Notes: generated by a model from the letters alone, not told the origin. 43,979 bases of DNA from Kiloniellales bacterium (GCA_028280455.1 JANQLT010000041.1:1-43979); one strand, 5' to 3'. Positions 1 to 12,527 are shown, counted from the first letter of the stretch. A program made the numbers and translations.

Positions 1-100
1 TTCGCTAAGCCTCCACGGCCCTCTCCCCCGACGGGGGAGAGGGATGCGCAGGCTTGGCGAGGCGCAGCCGAGCCTAGCCGGAGCTGGGTGAGGGGGCGGG
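1..100. repeat. Palindromic intergenic repeat, copy 1 (cut by window start)
   Basis: Positions 19-43 form a near-perfect palindrome: CCCTCTCCCCCG, one central base, then CGGGGGAGAGGG. The right part (71-96, ending GCTGGGTGAGGGGG) is complementary to the left arm of the second copy at 43886-43911. The whole element is therefore about 130 bp of nested inverted repeats, and each window edge holds only part of it. Positions 1-58 match about 43921-43979 in the same orientation with few differences. The stretch 101-174 before the rppH stop holds nothing I recognise. Such GC-rich palindromes are common between genes in alphaproteobacteria; a function is not known to me. Confidence 0.85.
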
Positions 101-174
101 TCGTTTCGTTGCCGAAGGCAACAGCGCTACCGGGCTAGCGGAGCGGTGCCGATGCCGCGCAAGCAGGGAACGTG

Positions 175-666
175 TCAGCCTTCGTGCGGCACCGCCAGGT
201 GGCGGAACTCGCTCACCAGATCCGCGTAGACCTGGCGCTTGAAGGGCACGATCAGCTCGGGCAGGCGCTCGATCTCGACCCAGCGCCATTCCTCGAACTC
301 GGGCTTGGGCTGCTCGATGTCGATCTCGCTCTCCGCGCCGAGGAAGCGGTGGGCGAACCACTTCTGCTCCTGGCCGCGGTAGCGCCCGCCCCAGACCTTG
401 GGGATCAGATGATCCGGCAGGTCGTAGCGGTACCAGTCGCGGCTTTCGCCGAGCGGCGCGACCGAGCGCACGCCCGTTTCCTCTTGCAGCTCGCGCAGCG
501 CGGCTGCGTCCGGCGCCTCGCCCTTGTCGATGCCGCCCTGGGGCATCTGCCAGGCCTCGGTGACCGTGTCGATCCGCTTGGCGACGAAGACCAGGCCGCG
601 CCGGTCGATCAGCATGACCCCGACGCAGGGCCGGTAGGGCAGCGCCTCGATCCGCTTGCGCTTCAT
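175..666 (-). CDS. rppH: RNA pyrophosphohydrolase (Nudix)
   Basis: 163 aa. The Nudix box is intact at residues ~43-66 (GGIDKGE...RELQEETGV), and the N-terminal [10 protein letters not shown] and WQMPQGGI segments are typical of RppH/NudH. The enzyme removes pyrophosphate from triphosphorylated 5' ends of mRNA, which exposes them to RNase E decay, or hydrolyses diadenosine polyphosphates. Length is normal for the family. It is the last gene of the minus-strand block, 10 bp after the yibQ-like gene, which is a usual place for it in alphaproteobacteria. The family call is secure. The substrate preference is inferred from the family. Confidence 0.95.
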   Translation of the reverse strand: MKRKRIEALPYRPCVGVMLIDRRGLVFVAKRIDTVTEAWQMPQGGIDKGEAPDAAALRELQEETGVRSVAPLGESRDWYRYDLPDHLIPKVWGGRYRGQEQKWFAHRFLGAESEIDIEQPKPEFEEWRWVEIERLPELIVPFKRQVYADLVSEFRHLAVPHEG

Positions 667-676
667 GGCGCGGCGT

Positions 677-2032
677 CTATTGCTCGGCGGAGAGCTGCGG
701 CGGCCGTCCCGCGCCGACCAGGGCGGTGATCGGCACCAGGGCGAAGCCGCGGGCGGCCAGGCCGGCGGACCAGTCGCGCACCCGCTCGATGGTCACCGGG
801 TAGGGCTGGCCGATCGCGGTGGCGAAGCCGTTCTCGACCGCCAGGCGCTCGACCTCGGCCAGCCGGGCGTTGATGGCGATGCGGCTCGCCTGGTCGGAGT
901 CCAGGATCCGGTTCGCCGCCACGTAGGGCAGGTTGGTGTGGCGCGACAGCAGCTCGACGACGCTGCGGTTCGTCGAGCGGTTGTCGAGATAGAGCAGGCC
1001 CCGCTCGTTGAGCGTGGTGATGACCGGCAGCATGTGGGCATCGGAGGCCGTGAAGCGCGAGCCCATGGCCGCGGCGACACCGACGGCCGCCTGGCCGCGG
1101 CCCAGGATCCAGTCGAGCCGCTCCTGGTTCTCCGCCTCGCTCAGGCCGGTGAGCAGCGCCTTCGGCCCGGGGTCGTCGTTGGGGAAGCTGCTGGGCTCCA
1201 TCGGCAGGTCGAGCAGCACCTCGTGGCTCTTGGCCCGGGCGCGCGAGATCCAATGCTGCAGCCGTCGCGAATAGGGCGTGAAGGAGAGCGTGACGCGCGC
1301 GGGGAGCTGCTGGATCGCCGCCTCGGTCGAGGCCGCGGAGAGGCCCAGGCCGGCGATCACCACGGCGATGCGCGGCAGGCCGGCCGGCGTGTCGACCTTC
1401 TCGCCGTGACGCCGCCAGGCCGGCTGCGCCGGGTCGCTGTCCTCGGGCTCCACCGCCAAGGTCAGGCTGGCGGCCTCGGTCTCCGCCTTGGCGGGCGCGG
1501 GGCCGGGAGCCGCCTGCTCCGGCAGTGCCGCGACCTGGCTCTCGGCTTCGGCGCTCGGCTGAGCGGCGGCGACTTGCGCCTCGGTGCCGCTGGGCTCGAC
1601 GGTCGACACACTGCCTTCGGTCGCCGGGCCCTCGGCCACTTCGGCCTCCGGGGCCGCGTTCTCCGGCGGGGCGGCCTCGGCTTGCTGCTCGGCCCTGTCG
1701 GAGGCGGGCGCCGGCTGCGCGGGCATGACGGTGATTTCCGTGGCCGCGATCTCGGCGTTCGGCTCGGGAACGCTTGGGTCAGGACCGGTCGCGTCAGGCG
1801 CCTCCGCTTCGCCCTGGTCCGCGGGCGGCGGCGCTTCGTCCGGTGGCCTGTAGTCCGCCTCGACGCGGGCGACGTCGAGGGTCTCGGCGGTCAGCGCCAT
1901 GATGAAGGCCGGGCGCGGCTCGCCCGACGCCGAGACGTAGCCCAGGGCCCCGGCGAAAAGCACGAGGATGAGGCCCCACGCGAAGAGCAGCGCCCCGACC
2001 TTCAGGATCGTCTGTCGCCCCACCTCGGGCAA
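677..2032 (-). CDS. Divergent polysaccharide deacetylase family protein (YibQ-like)
   Basis: 451 aa. One N-terminal membrane helix (residues ~9-31) is followed by a long Ala/Pro/Glu-rich linker (~50-215), predicted periplasmic, and then the divergent polysaccharide deacetylase domain (~220-445). Family landmarks include LDLPMEP, the MGSRFT motif and the ATAIGQPYP segment. The start is probably a TTG at 2032, because GGAGG lies about five bases before it. It sits between ctpA and rppH, as in many alphaproteobacteria where envC-ctpA-yibQ travel together, suggesting an envelope role. The substrate is unknown. Activity as a true deacetylase cannot be assumed for this family. Confidence 0.85.
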   Translation of the reverse strand: MPEVGRQTILKVGALLFAWGLILVLFAGALGYVSASGEPRPAFIMALTAETLDVARVEADYRPPDEAPPPADQGEAEAPDATGPDPSVPEPNAEIAATEITVMPAQPAPASDRAEQQAEAAPPENAAPEAEVAEGPATEGSVSTVEPSGTEAQVAAAQPSAEAESQVAALPEQAAPGPAPAKAETEAASLTLAVEPEDSDPAQPAWRRHGEKVDTPAGLPRIAVVIAGLGLSAASTEAAIQQLPARVTLSFTPYSRRLQHWISRARAKSHEVLLDLPMEPSSFPNDDPGPKALLTGLSEAENQERLDWILGRGQAAVGVAAAMGSRFTASDAHMLPVITTLNERGLLYLDNRSTNRSVVELLSRHTNLPYVAANRILDSDQASRIAINARLAEVERLAVENGFATAIGQPYPVTIERVRDWSAGLAARGFALVPITALVGAGRPPQLSAEQ

Positions 2033-2071
2033 TGGCGCCTCCGCCTGCCGCGACGGTCGCCTCTCTGGCCG

Positions 2072-3355
2072 CTAGTTGACCATCCGCTCGTTGAACAGCG
2101 CCAAGCCGCGCAAGAGATCGAGGGCGCGCTGGAGCTGGTAGTCGGCCGGCGTGTCGTTGGCGGTATTGCCGTCGGCGCCCGCCGAGTCCGCGTCGTCGCC
2201 CGTGCCCGGGCCGTTGTCGAGGGCACCGCGCAGGTCGGCTTCGCGCCGCTGGCCGCGGCTCTCGATGGTCTCGATGCGCGCCGGCTCGACCAGGATGTCG
2301 GGGTCGATGCCCTTGGCCTGGATCGAGCGGCCGGAGGGCGTGTAGTAGCGCGCCGTGGTCAGGCGCATGGCGCCGTGGCCGGACAGCGGGATGATGGTCT
2401 GCACCGAGCCTTTGCCGAAGGAGGGCGTGCCCATGATGATGGCCCGGCGATGGTCCTGCAGGGCGCCGGCGACGATCTCCGAGGCCGAGGCCGAGCCGCC
2501 GTTGATCAGCACGACCAGGGGCAAGCCCTCGGCGATGTCGCCCTGGCGGGCGTTGAAGCGCTGGGAATCGTCGGTGTCGCGCCCGCGGGTGGAGACGATC
2601 TCGCCCTGGTGCAGGAAGGCGTCGGAGACGCCGATTGCCTCGTCGAGCAGGCCGCCGGGGTTGTTGCGCAGGTCGAGGATGTAGCCCCGCGGCTTCTCGC
2701 CGATCTCCGAGTTGATCTTCTCGATCTCGCGCTCGATGCCGGGCGTGGTCTGCTCGTTGAAGGTGGTGACGCGCAGGTAGCCGACATCGCCCTCGACGCG
2801 GCTGCGCACCGACTTGATCTTGATGATGTCGCGGGTGATGGCGATCTCGAGCGGATCCTCGCCCTCGCGCCGGATGGTCAGGATGATGTCGCTGCTGACC
2901 GGGCCGCGCATCTTCTTGACGGCGTCCGACAAGGTCATGCCGAGCACCGGGTCGCCGTCGAGGTGGGTGATCAGGTCGCCGGCCTTGACCCCGGCCCGGA
3001 AGGCCGGCGTGTCGTCGATCGGCGAGACCACCTTGACGAAGCCGTTCTCCATCGTGACCTCGATGCCGAGGCCGCCGAACTCGCCCTTGGTCTGCACGCG
3101 CATGTCCGTGAAGGACTCGGCGTTGAGGTAGCTGGAGTGCGGGTCGAGGTCGGCCAGCATGCCGCGGATCGCCGCTTCGATCAGCTCCTCGTCGGTGACC
3201 TGCTCGACGTAGTCCGCGCGGACCCGCTCGAAGACGTCGCCGAAGAGCTTGAGCTGACGATAGGTATCCGACTTGTCGTCCTGCGCGATCGTGGTCGCGA
3301 CCGGAACGGCAAGGAGAACGACGGCAGCCGCCGCCAGGTGTCTTAGCCTGAGCAT
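2072..3355 (-). CDS. ctpA: S41 family carboxy-terminal processing peptidase
   Basis: About 427 aa. A signal sequence (residues ~1-25) is followed by a PDZ domain (~85-170) and the S41 catalytic core. The nucleophile lies in GGSASASEIVAG and the general-base lysine in FGKGSVQT, so the Ser/Lys dyad is present. C-terminal processing proteases act in the periplasm on C-termini and often adjust peptidoglycan hydrolases. The ATG at 3355 shares its A with the TGA of the envC-like gene (TGATG overlap), so I prefer it to the TTG one codon upstream. The C-terminal tail after ~380 is low-complexity and acidic. Pairing with an EnvC-like LytM factor supports a cell-wall role. Confidence 0.93.
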   Translation of the reverse strand: MLRLRHLAAAAVVLLAVPVATTIAQDDKSDTYRQLKLFGDVFERVRADYVEQVTDEELIEAAIRGMLADLDPHSSYLNAESFTDMRVQTKGEFGGLGIEVTMENGFVKVVSPIDDTPAFRAGVKAGDLITHLDGDPVLGMTLSDAVKKMRGPVSSDIILTIRREGEDPLEIAITRDIIKIKSVRSRVEGDVGYLRVTTFNEQTTPGIEREIEKINSEIGEKPRGYILDLRNNPGGLLDEAIGVSDAFLHQGEIVSTRGRDTDDSQRFNARQGDIAEGLPLVVLINGGSASASEIVAGALQDHRRAIIMGTPSFGKGSVQTIIPLSGHGAMRLTTARYYTPSGRSIQAKGIDPDILVEPARIETIESRGQRREADLRGALDNGPGTGDDADSAGADGNTANDTPADYQLQRALDLLRGLALFNERMVN

Positions 3356-4761
3356 CAACCTTGTACCTTGTTGCCAGTTGCCGCCAACCAGGGCAGCGGA
3401 TTGATCGGTTGACCGGTCTGCCTCAGCTCCATGTAGAGCCTTGGTCGAGACTCCGGAATCGACGCCATGATTCCGACCGGCTCACCGGCGAGCACCCATT
3501 GACCGACGACGGCGTGGATCTGATCCAGCCCAGCCAGGAGTGTATGATATCGTCCGCCGTGCTCGATGATCAAGATGAGGCCATAGCGCCGGAAAGGTCC
3601 GGCGTAGGCAACGCGCCCGTCGAAGGGCGCGATCACTTGCGAGGCGGCGCGGGTTTCGATGGTGAGGCCTTTCGAGGCGTCCGGCTCGCCGTCGATATAC
3701 TCACCGAATTGTGCGATCAACTTGCCGCGGGCCGGCAGCAGCAGGGCCGCCTTGTTCGGCGCATCCGGGAAGCTGCGGACGTTGTCCGGCTTGGCCAGCT
3801 TGATCGCCGGCAGGTCCGACAGCCGGGTCTGCTTCAGCTCCTCGCGGCGCCGGGCGGCGAAGCTGCGCGCGGCTGACTGCCGCTTGGCCCGTGCGCTCCG
3901 CTTGGCCTCCTGAACCGCGTCGCGGACCGCCTGCTCCTTGGCGGCCTGCACCGCGGCGCGATGGGCCTCGCGCTCGGCTTCCTCCTCGGCCTCCCGGGCG
4001 GCCCGCGCCTCGGCCTCGCGCTGCAGGCGGACCAGGAGGTCGCGCATGTCCTCGGCCTCGGCGCCGAGCTTGCGCGCCTTGTCCAGCATGGCGATGCCCT
4101 CGTCGAGGGCGCTGCGCTCCAGGTCCTTCTTGCGATCGATCAGGGAGGCGAGCTGGCCGCGCCGCTGCTGCAGAGTCTTGGAGGCCGACTGCAGGCTGAC
4201 GCGCTCTTCGCTGATCTGCTCGCGCAGGGCGATGATCTGCTGGATCTCGTCGCGCAGATAGTCGGCGCGATCCTCGATGGCCGGCACGGCGATGCTCAGC
4301 AGCAGGGCGCTGCGCACGGTGTCGATCGGCGAGCCGGGCCGGGCGATCAGGGCTTCCGGCGGCTGCGCGGCCAGGCGCTGCAGGGCCGAGAGCGTGCCGA
4401 CCAGCGTGCTGTGCTGATCGCGGATCTCCTGCCGGCGCTGGGCTTCCTCCTGCTCCAGCGCGACCAGCCGGTCCTCGATCTCGGTCAGCCGCTCTTCCGT
4501 GTCCTGGGTCTGGCGCGCCGAGGCGATCATCTCGACCTTGAGGGCGAGGATCTCGTTGCGGATGGACTCGGCCTTGCGCTCCAGGGCCTCGGCCTGTGCC
4601 TGGCTCTCCTGGCGGGCCTTCTCGATCTGCTCCAGCTTCTGCTCGTCTTGCGCGGCGCTCGCCGGCGCCGTACCGGCGGCAAGGAACAGCATCGCCAGCG
4701 CGAGGCCGGCCCCTAAGGCCGCCGTCGTCGTCCGGCGGGCACTGCTGCCGGGTCCGCTCAT
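3355..4761 (-). CDS. EnvC-like murein hydrolase activator (LytM/M23 domain)
   Basis: 468 aa. An N-terminal signal segment (residues ~15-37) is followed by a long Gln/Glu/Arg-rich coiled coil (~38-310) and a C-terminal LytM domain (~340-465). The usual zinc ligands of active M23 peptidases are degenerate: GLTIETR stands where H-x-G-x-D is expected, and HTLLAGL replaces the H-x-H region. This is as in EnvC, which activates amidases instead of cutting murein itself. The start overlaps the gpmI stop by ATGA, and the stop overlaps ctpA by TGATG. Predicted periplasmic, acting at division. Its amidase partner is not in the window. Confidence 0.88.
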   Translation of the reverse strand: MSGPGSSARRTTTAALGAGLALAMLFLAAGTAPASAAQDEQKLEQIEKARQESQAQAEALERKAESIRNEILALKVEMIASARQTQDTEERLTEIEDRLVALEQEEAQRRQEIRDQHSTLVGTLSALQRLAAQPPEALIARPGSPIDTVRSALLLSIAVPAIEDRADYLRDEIQQIIALREQISEERVSLQSASKTLQQRRGQLASLIDRKKDLERSALDEGIAMLDKARKLGAEAEDMRDLLVRLQREAEARAAREAEEEAEREAHRAAVQAAKEQAVRDAVQEAKRSARAKRQSAARSFAARRREELKQTRLSDLPAIKLAKPDNVRSFPDAPNKAALLLPARGKLIAQFGEYIDGEPDASKGLTIETRAASQVIAPFDGRVAYAGPFRRYGLILIIEHGGRYHTLLAGLDQIHAVVGQWVLAGEPVGIMASIPESRPRLYMELRQTGQPINPLPWLAATGNKVQG

Positions 4762-6320
4762 GCCGCGGCCGTCGGTTGCAACGCGGTGTCGGGCTCGAGC
4801 AGGCTGCGGCCGGTCATGGCCGCCGGCTGCGGCAAGCCCATCAGGGCCAGAACGGTCGGCGCGATGTCGGCCAGGCGGCCGTCGCTCAGCCCGAGCGCGC
4901 CGCCGCTGGCACCGGCCAGCATGAGCGGCACGCGGTTCATGGTGTGCGCCGTGTGCGGCTGGCCGCTGTCGGCATCGACCATCAGCTCGGCGTTGCCGTG
5001 GTCGGCGGTGATCAGCAGGCTGCCGCCGGCTTTCTCGACCGCGGTCAGGAGCTGGCCGACGCAGCTATCGACCGTCTGCGCGGCCTGGATCGCCGCCCCC
5101 AGATCGCCGCTGTGGCCGACCATGTCGCCGTTGGCGTAGTTGACCACGATGAGGTCGTAGGCGCCGCTGCCGACCGCCGTGACCAGCGCGTCGGTGACCT
5201 CGTAGGCGGACATCTCCGGCTTGAGGTCGTAGGTCGAGACCTGGGGCGAGGGGATCAGGATGCGCTCCTCGCCCTGGTAGACCGCCTCGCGGCCGCCGTT
5301 GAGGAAGAAGGTGACGTGGGCGTACTTCTCGGTCTCGGCGATGCGGAGCTGCCGCAGGCCCGCCGCGGCCACCGTCTCGCCCAGGGTCTGCTCGATCTTG
5401 ACCGGCGGGAAGAGCGTCTCCAGGAAGGCGTTCAGCGCGCCCGAATACTCGACCAGGCCGAGCGCGGCGGCGAAGGCCGGACGCCGGGGCCGCTCGAAAG
5501 CGTCGAAGCCGGGATCGAGCAGGGACTGCAGGATCTCCCGGGCGCGGTCGGCCCTGAAGTTGAGCATCATCAGGCCGTCGCCGTCCGTCATTCCGGCGTA
5601 GTCGCCGACGATGCTCGGCTCCACGAACTCGTCGCCCTGGCCCCTGTCGTAGCTCTCGCGCACGGCGGCCGCCGGATCCTCGACGGAATGGCCCTCGGCC
5701 GTCACCAGCGCCCGATAGGCGCGCTCGACCCGGGGCCAGCGCTGGTCGCGGTCCATGGCGTAGTAGCGGCCGGTGACCGTCCGCACGGCCGCCTCCGGCG
5801 CCTCGGCCTGGAAGGCGGCGAGGGCCTCGAGGGCGCTGCGCGGCGGCGTGTCGCGGCCGTCCAGGAAGGCATGCACGGCGACCGGCAGGCCCGCCGCGGC
5901 GAGCTGCCGGGCGTAGGCGGCGATGTGCCGCTGGTGGGAATGCACGCCCCCGGGCGACAGCAGGCCGAGCAGGTGCGCCGTCCCGCCGCTGGCCTCGAGG
6001 CGCTCGATGAAGCGGCCGAGGGCCGGCGCCTGGGCGAAGCTGCCGTCGGCCAGCGCCTGGTCGATGCGCGGCAGGTCCTGCAGGACCACGCGCCCGGCGC
6101 CGATGTTCATGTGGCCGACCTCGGAGTTGCCCATCTGCCCGTCCGGCAGGCCCACTTCGTGCGCCGAGGCGTCGATCAGGGCATGCGGCGAGTCCGCCCA
6201 GAGCCGGTCCAGCACGGGCGTCTCGGCCTGGCAGATCGCGTTGTCCTCGCAGGCCTCGCGATGGCCCCAACCGTCCAGTATGCAGAGCACGACGGGCTTC
6301 GGTCTCGAGCTTTGGCTCAT
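4758..6320 (-). CDS. gpmI: 2,3-bisphosphoglycerate-independent phosphoglycerate mutase
   Basis: 520 aa from the ATG at 6320; a GTG two codons upstream is possible, but GGTGG sits at a good distance from the ATG. The alkaline-phosphatase-fold signatures are present: CILDGWG near the start with a metal Asp, GQMGNSEVGHMNIGAGR with the catalytic Ser, GRYYAMDRDQRW, and the late metal sites MVGHSGD and TADHGNAE. Length fits the family (about 510 aa). It interconverts 3- and 2-phosphoglycerate in the cytosol using two Mn ions. The 100 bp upstream carries two GGTTAAC repeats (near 6344 and 6377) that may belong to its promoter. Confidence 0.97.
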   Translation of the reverse strand: MSQSSRPKPVVLCILDGWGHREACEDNAICQAETPVLDRLWADSPHALIDASAHEVGLPDGQMGNSEVGHMNIGAGRVVLQDLPRIDQALADGSFAQAPALGRFIERLEASGGTAHLLGLLSPGGVHSHQRHIAAYARQLAAAGLPVAVHAFLDGRDTPPRSALEALAAFQAEAPEAAVRTVTGRYYAMDRDQRWPRVERAYRALVTAEGHSVEDPAAAVRESYDRGQGDEFVEPSIVGDYAGMTDGDGLMMLNFRADRAREILQSLLDPGFDAFERPRRPAFAAALGLVEYSGALNAFLETLFPPVKIEQTLGETVAAAGLRQLRIAETEKYAHVTFFLNGGREAVYQGEERILIPSPQVSTYDLKPEMSAYEVTDALVTAVGSGAYDLIVVNYANGDMVGHSGDLGAAIQAAQTVDSCVGQLLTAVEKAGGSLLITADHGNAELMVDADSGQPHTAHTMNRVPLMLAGASGGALGLSDGRLADIAPTVLALMGLPQPAAMTGRSLLEPDTALQPTAAA

Positions 6321-6427
6321 GTCCACCGTTATAAGCCTATCAAATGGTTAACGACAGGTTTTTGGCGGCGACAAAGGTTAACCGGGCACCATCTACAGTC
6401 CTCTTTGCGGCCCTTTTGCGGCCCCCT

Positions 6428-6898
6428 TCAGCCCCGGTGATAGGGGTGCCCGGCGAGGATCGACTGGGCCCGGTAGAGCTGCTCGGCCAGCAGGCCGCGG
6501 ACCAGCAGGTGCGGCCAGGTCAGGCTGCCCAGGGCGAGCACCAGGTCGGCGCGCTCGAGCAGGCTCGGGGCCAGGCCCTCGGCGCCGCCGATGGCGAAGG
6601 CCAGGTCCTGCAGGCCGTCGTCGCGGGCGGCCCGCAGCCGCTCGGCGAAGGCCTCGCTGGTCAGGTTGCGGCCGCCGGCGTCGAGCGCCCAGAGCCGGGC
6701 GCCGGCCGGCAGCACGCCGAGCAGCAGCTCGGCCTCGCGGGCCTTGAGCGCCTCGGGCCCGAGCGGCCGGCGTTCCTCGACCTCCTTGACGGCAATCTTG
6801 CCGAGGCCGTGCTCGGTGATCCGCCGGGCATAGTGCTCGAAGAGGTCGCGTTCCGGGCCCGGGCGGGCGCGGCCGACGACCGCGAGGGTGATGCGCAT
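6428..6898 (-). CDS. rlmH: 23S rRNA (pseudouridine-1915 N3)-methyltransferase RlmH
   Basis: 156 aa, the usual RlmH size. The SPOUT-fold C-terminal half carries LAFAIGGAEGL and LALGSLTWPHLLVRGLLAEQLYRAQSI split over its knot region; GGAEG and the C-terminal YHRG are hallmark segments. The enzyme methylates pseudouridine 1915 in helix 69 of 23S rRNA, acting on assembled 70S ribosomes. It follows rsfS, its usual partner, after a 64 bp gap with a strong hairpin. Identification is secure. Confidence 0.95.
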   Translation of the reverse strand: MRITLAVVGRARPGPERDLFEHYARRITEHGLGKIAVKEVEERRPLGPEALKAREAELLLGVLPAGARLWALDAGGRNLTSEAFAERLRAARDDGLQDLAFAIGGAEGLAPSLLERADLVLALGSLTWPHLLVRGLLAEQLYRAQSILAGHPYHRG

Positions 6899-6909
6899 GG
6901 CGGTCCGTC

Positions 6910-6942
6910 AGGGACCGGGGCCCGCTCTCAGGCCCGGTCCCT
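6910..6942 (-). terminator. Strong hairpin between rsfS and rlmH
   Basis: The arms AGGGACCGGG (6910-6919) and CCCGGTCCCT (6933-6942) pair perfectly over 10 bp around a 13-base loop. No T-run follows on either strand, so it is not a classic intrinsic terminator. It could be a processing site, a partial attenuator or an mRNA stabiliser within the rsfS-rlmH transcript. Confidence 0.5.
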
Positions 6943-6962
6943 CATCCGGCAGCGGGGCGGCC

Positions 6963-7370
6963 CTAGCCGCCGACGGCTGGCTGTTGCGGGGCCGGCAGCG
7001 CGCTGCCCCACATCTTCTCCAGATTGTAGAAAGCACGGACCTCCGGGCGAAAGAGATGCACGATGACGTCCCCGCTGTCGATCAGCACCCAATCGCAACG
7101 CTGAGCGCCCTCGACCGCCGGGGTCTCGGGCATCACCGGCTTCAACCGCTCCACCAGGTGCTCCGCCATGGCGCCGACCTGCCTCTGCGAGCGGCCGCTG
7201 GCGATCACCATGTAGTCTGCGATGTCGGATTTGCCGGCGAGATCGATGACGACAATGTCTTCGGCTTTGTCGTCGTCGAGTGAGGTCTGTACGAGGTCCA
7301 CCAGGCGCTGACTCGCCGCGAGCCCTGGCGCTACCGTCTCGGCCCCGAACGCGGAGACGTCGGCGGCCAT
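6963..7370 (-). CDS. rsfS: Ribosomal silencing factor RsfS
   Basis: 135 aa from the ATG at 7370. The open frame continues upstream, but that part is a shadow of nadD. The DUF143/RsfS core is clear: EDIVVIDLAGKSDIADYM, then IASGRSQRQVGAMAEHL, and a C-terminal GDVIVHLF...FYNLEKMW. RsfS binds L14 on the 50S subunit and blocks joining of the 30S subunit when nutrients are low. It starts 17 bp after the nadD stop, the widespread nadD-rsfS-rlmH arrangement. Length is normal. Confidence 0.95.
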   Translation of the reverse strand: MAADVSAFGAETVAPGLAASQRLVDLVQTSLDDDKAEDIVVIDLAGKSDIADYMVIASGRSQRQVGAMAEHLVERLKPVMPETPAVEGAQRCDWVLIDSGDVIVHLFRPEVRAFYNLEKMWGSALPAPQQPAVGG

Positions 7371-7387
7371 TCGGTCCTGTACTATGG

Positions 7388-8080
7388 CTACACCTCTTCC
7401 TTCAATTGCAGCCCTTCCTCCGGTTCCTTCGCCGCGTCCGCGCAGGACACGCGCGAAGACCGGATCTCCGTGGCCGACCTGTGGTTCAAGGGTTGCCGCA
7501 AGAACACCCAGGCCGGCGCTTCCATCGTCGCCAGGAGCCTGGCCGATCGCTCGGGTATTCGCGCCCGGGCCAATCGCCGGGCCGCCTTGGCGGCACACGC
7601 CCGTACAGAATAGGTAGGCCGGTCGAATACCGCAACGGGCACGGCGTTAACGATTTGTGGCCAACGCTCCCAGGCGGCGATCTGCAGCAGGTTGTCGGCG
7701 CCCATCAGCCAGACGAAGCGGACGCCCGGGAAGTGCCGGCGGATGGCCGCCAGGCTGTCCGCCGTGTAGCGGGTGCCGAGCCGGGTCTCCAGGTCGCAGG
7801 GCCGGATCCGGTTGTTGAGCGCGATGTTCCGGGCACTTGCCAGCCGCGCCGCCAGGGGGGCCATGTCGTCGGCGGTCTTCAGCGGGTTCTGCGGCGAGAC
7901 CAGCCACCAGACCTCGTCCAGGTCGAGGCGCTTCAGGGCCTCGCGGCTGAGCTGCAGATGGCCTTCGTGGGCCGGGTTGAAGGAGCCGCCGAGCAGGCCG
8001 ACGCGCGCGCCGCGCGGCGGCAGCCGGCCGCCCAGGGCGGCGGCCAGCGCGCGGCGGGTGACGAAGCCGGGCGCGGTCAG
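7388..8080 (-). CDS. nadD: Nicotinate-nucleotide adenylyltransferase, probable CTG start
   Basis: About 230 aa from the proposed start. [15 protein letters not shown] is the nucleotide-binding motif (with H-x-G-H), and [16 protein letters not shown] and a C-terminal [12 protein letters not shown] segment are typical NadD. The enzyme makes deamido-NAD from nicotinate mononucleotide and ATP. Reading upstream in frame, I see no ATG, GTG or TTG between the GGSFNPAH motif and at least 140 bases inside proA. The CTG at 8080 overlaps the proA stop as CTGA, exactly where the other genes of this block use ATGA, so I take it as the start. A sequencing error or a longer overlap is the alternative. Confidence 0.88.
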   Translation of the reverse strand: MTAPGFVTRRALAAALGGRLPPRGARVGLLGGSFNPAHEGHLQLSREALKRLDLDEVWWLVSPQNPLKTADDMAPLAARLASARNIALNNRIRPCDLETRLGTRYTADSLAAIRRHFPGVRFVWLMGADNLLQIAAWERWPQIVNAVPVAVFDRPTYSVRACAAKAARRLARARIPERSARLLATMEAPAWVFLRQPLNHRSATEIRSSRVSCADAAKEPEEGLQLKEEV

Positions 8081-9368
8081 GGCCGGGTCTGGCCCTGCCC
8101 GCGGACGACGTACTTGGTGCTGGTCAGCTGCTCGGCGCCGACCGGGCCGCGGGCATGCAGCTTGCCGGTGGAGATGCCGATCTCGGCGCCCATGCCGAAC
8201 TCGCCGCCGTCGGCGAACTGGGTCGAGGCGTTGTGCATGACGATGCCGGCATCGACATGGGACAGGAAGCGCTCGGCGGCGGCCTGGTCGTCGGTGACGA
8301 TCGACTCGGTGTGGTGCGAGCCGTAGTGGTTGATGTGGGCGACCGCTTCGTCGACGCCCTCGACGACCCGGATCGAGAGGATCGGCGCCAGGTGCTCGGT
8401 CCACCAGTCCTGCTCGCTGGCCGGCGCCACGCGGCCGTCGAGGGCCTGCGCCTCGGCGTCGCCGCGCAGCTCGCAGCCGCCCGCGACCAGGTCCTCGATG
8501 ATCGCCGGCAGGTGGCTGGCGGCGACCGGCCGGTCGACCAGCAGGGTCTCGGTGGCGCCGCAGATGCCGGTGCGCCGCAGCTTGGCGTTGACCACGATGG
8601 CTTTCGCCATGGCCGGGTCGGCGGCCCGGTCGACGTAGGTGTGGCAGAGGCCCTCGAGGTGGGCCAGGACCGGGATCCGGCTCTCGGCATAGATCCGCTC
8701 GATCAGGCCCTTGCCGCCGCGCGGCACGATCACGTCGACGAAATCGTTCATCTGCAGCAGCAGCCCGACGGCGGCGCGGTCGCTGGTCGGCAGGCGCTGG
8801 ATGGCCGCCGGCGGCAGGCCGGCCTCGGCCAGGCCCGTCTGCAGGCAGTCGAGGATCGCGCCCGAGGAATGGAAGCTCTCCGAGCCGCCGCGCAGGATCG
8901 CGGCGTTGCCCGCCTTGAGGCAGAGCCCGCCGGCGTCGGCCGTCACGTTGGGCCGGCTTTCGTAGATGATGCCGACGACACCGAGCGGCACCGAAATCCG
9001 GGCGATGCGCAGGCCGTTGGGCCGTTCCCATTCCGCGAGCGTACGGCCGACCGGGTCCGGCGCCTCGGCGATCGCCTCGAGCCCGGCCGCCATGGACTCG
9101 ACGCGGTCCTCGTTCAGCGCCAGGCGGTCGAGCATGGCCGGGGTCAGGCCCTTGTCGCCGGCCGCCGCCATGTCGCGGGCGTTGGCCGCGAGGATGTCGG
9201 CCTGCTGCGCGCGGATCGCCGCGGCGGCGGCGCGCAGCGCGGCGGCCTTGGTCTCGGCGTCGGCCAGCCCGAGGCCATGCGCGGCCTGCTTGGCGGCGCG
9301 GCCCAAGGCGGTCATCTCGGCCTTCAGGTCCTGGCCCTGCTCGGCCAGACGTACGGCTGTCTCCGCAT

Positions 9369-9372
<4 letters not shown>
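8077..9372 (-). CDS. proA: Gamma-glutamyl phosphate reductase
   Basis: 431 aa. This aldehyde-dehydrogenase-fold enzyme reduces gamma-glutamyl phosphate with NADPH in proline synthesis. [42 protein letters not shown] and the catalytic Cys region [14 protein letters not shown] are intact. The ATG at 9372 overlaps the proB stop (ATGA), which fixes the start. Its own stop overlaps the proposed CTG of nadD. Together with proB it forms the first two steps of proline biosynthesis. Confidence 0.97.
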
Positions 9373-12132
<2,760 letters not shown>

Positions 12133-12239
12133 CGGATCACGTCCCATACGAAAGCAAAAAGGGAGATGGCGGCCCATCTCCCTGTCTGCGTTCGATCCGA
12201 TGTCGATGGGCGCCACCGTCGGTGGCTCGCCCACCGAGG

Positions 12240-12521
12240 TTATTCTGCGGGGCTCGGCGACGGCTGCTCGGCCTCGTCCACCGAGACGAAGGTCCGGCCG
12301 CCGGACTTGGTCTGGAAGCTGACCGCGCCCTCGATCTTGGCGAAGATCGTGTGGTCCTTGCCCATGCCGACGTTGCGGCCCGGGTGAAACTTGGTGCCGC
12401 GCTGGCGCACGATGATGTTGCCGGGCACGACGATCTCGCCGCCGAACTTCTTGACGCCGAGGCGCCGGCCGGCGCTGTCGCGTCCGTTGCGTGAGCTGCC
12501 GCCCGCCTTTTTGTGTGCCAT
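12240..12521 (-). CDS. rpmA: 50S ribosomal protein L27
   Basis: 93 aa. It begins [18 protein letters not shown], and the family core [20 protein letters not shown] is intact. L27 reaches toward the peptidyl transferase centre through its N-terminal tail. There is no N-terminal cleavage motif of the Firmicute type. It lies 6 bp after rplU, the standard pair. The 107 bp to the next gene hold no clear terminator. Confidence 0.98.
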   Translation of the reverse strand: MAHKKAGGSSRNGRDSAGRRLGVKKFGGEIVVPGNIIVRQRGTKFHPGRNVGMGKDHTIFAKIEGAVSFQTKSGGRTFVSVDEAEQPSPSPAE

Positions 12522-12527
12522 GGCGTC

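Noticed and set aside
656..3346. Very long plus-strand open frame opposite yibQ and ctpA
   Set aside because: It is an antisense shadow caused by high GC; its Arg/Gly/Ala/Val-rich composition has no motif, and the minus-strand genes have clear domains.
4596..6440. Long plus-strand frame opposite gpmI
   Set aside because: Shadow of gpmI; no recognisable motif or ribosome-binding site.
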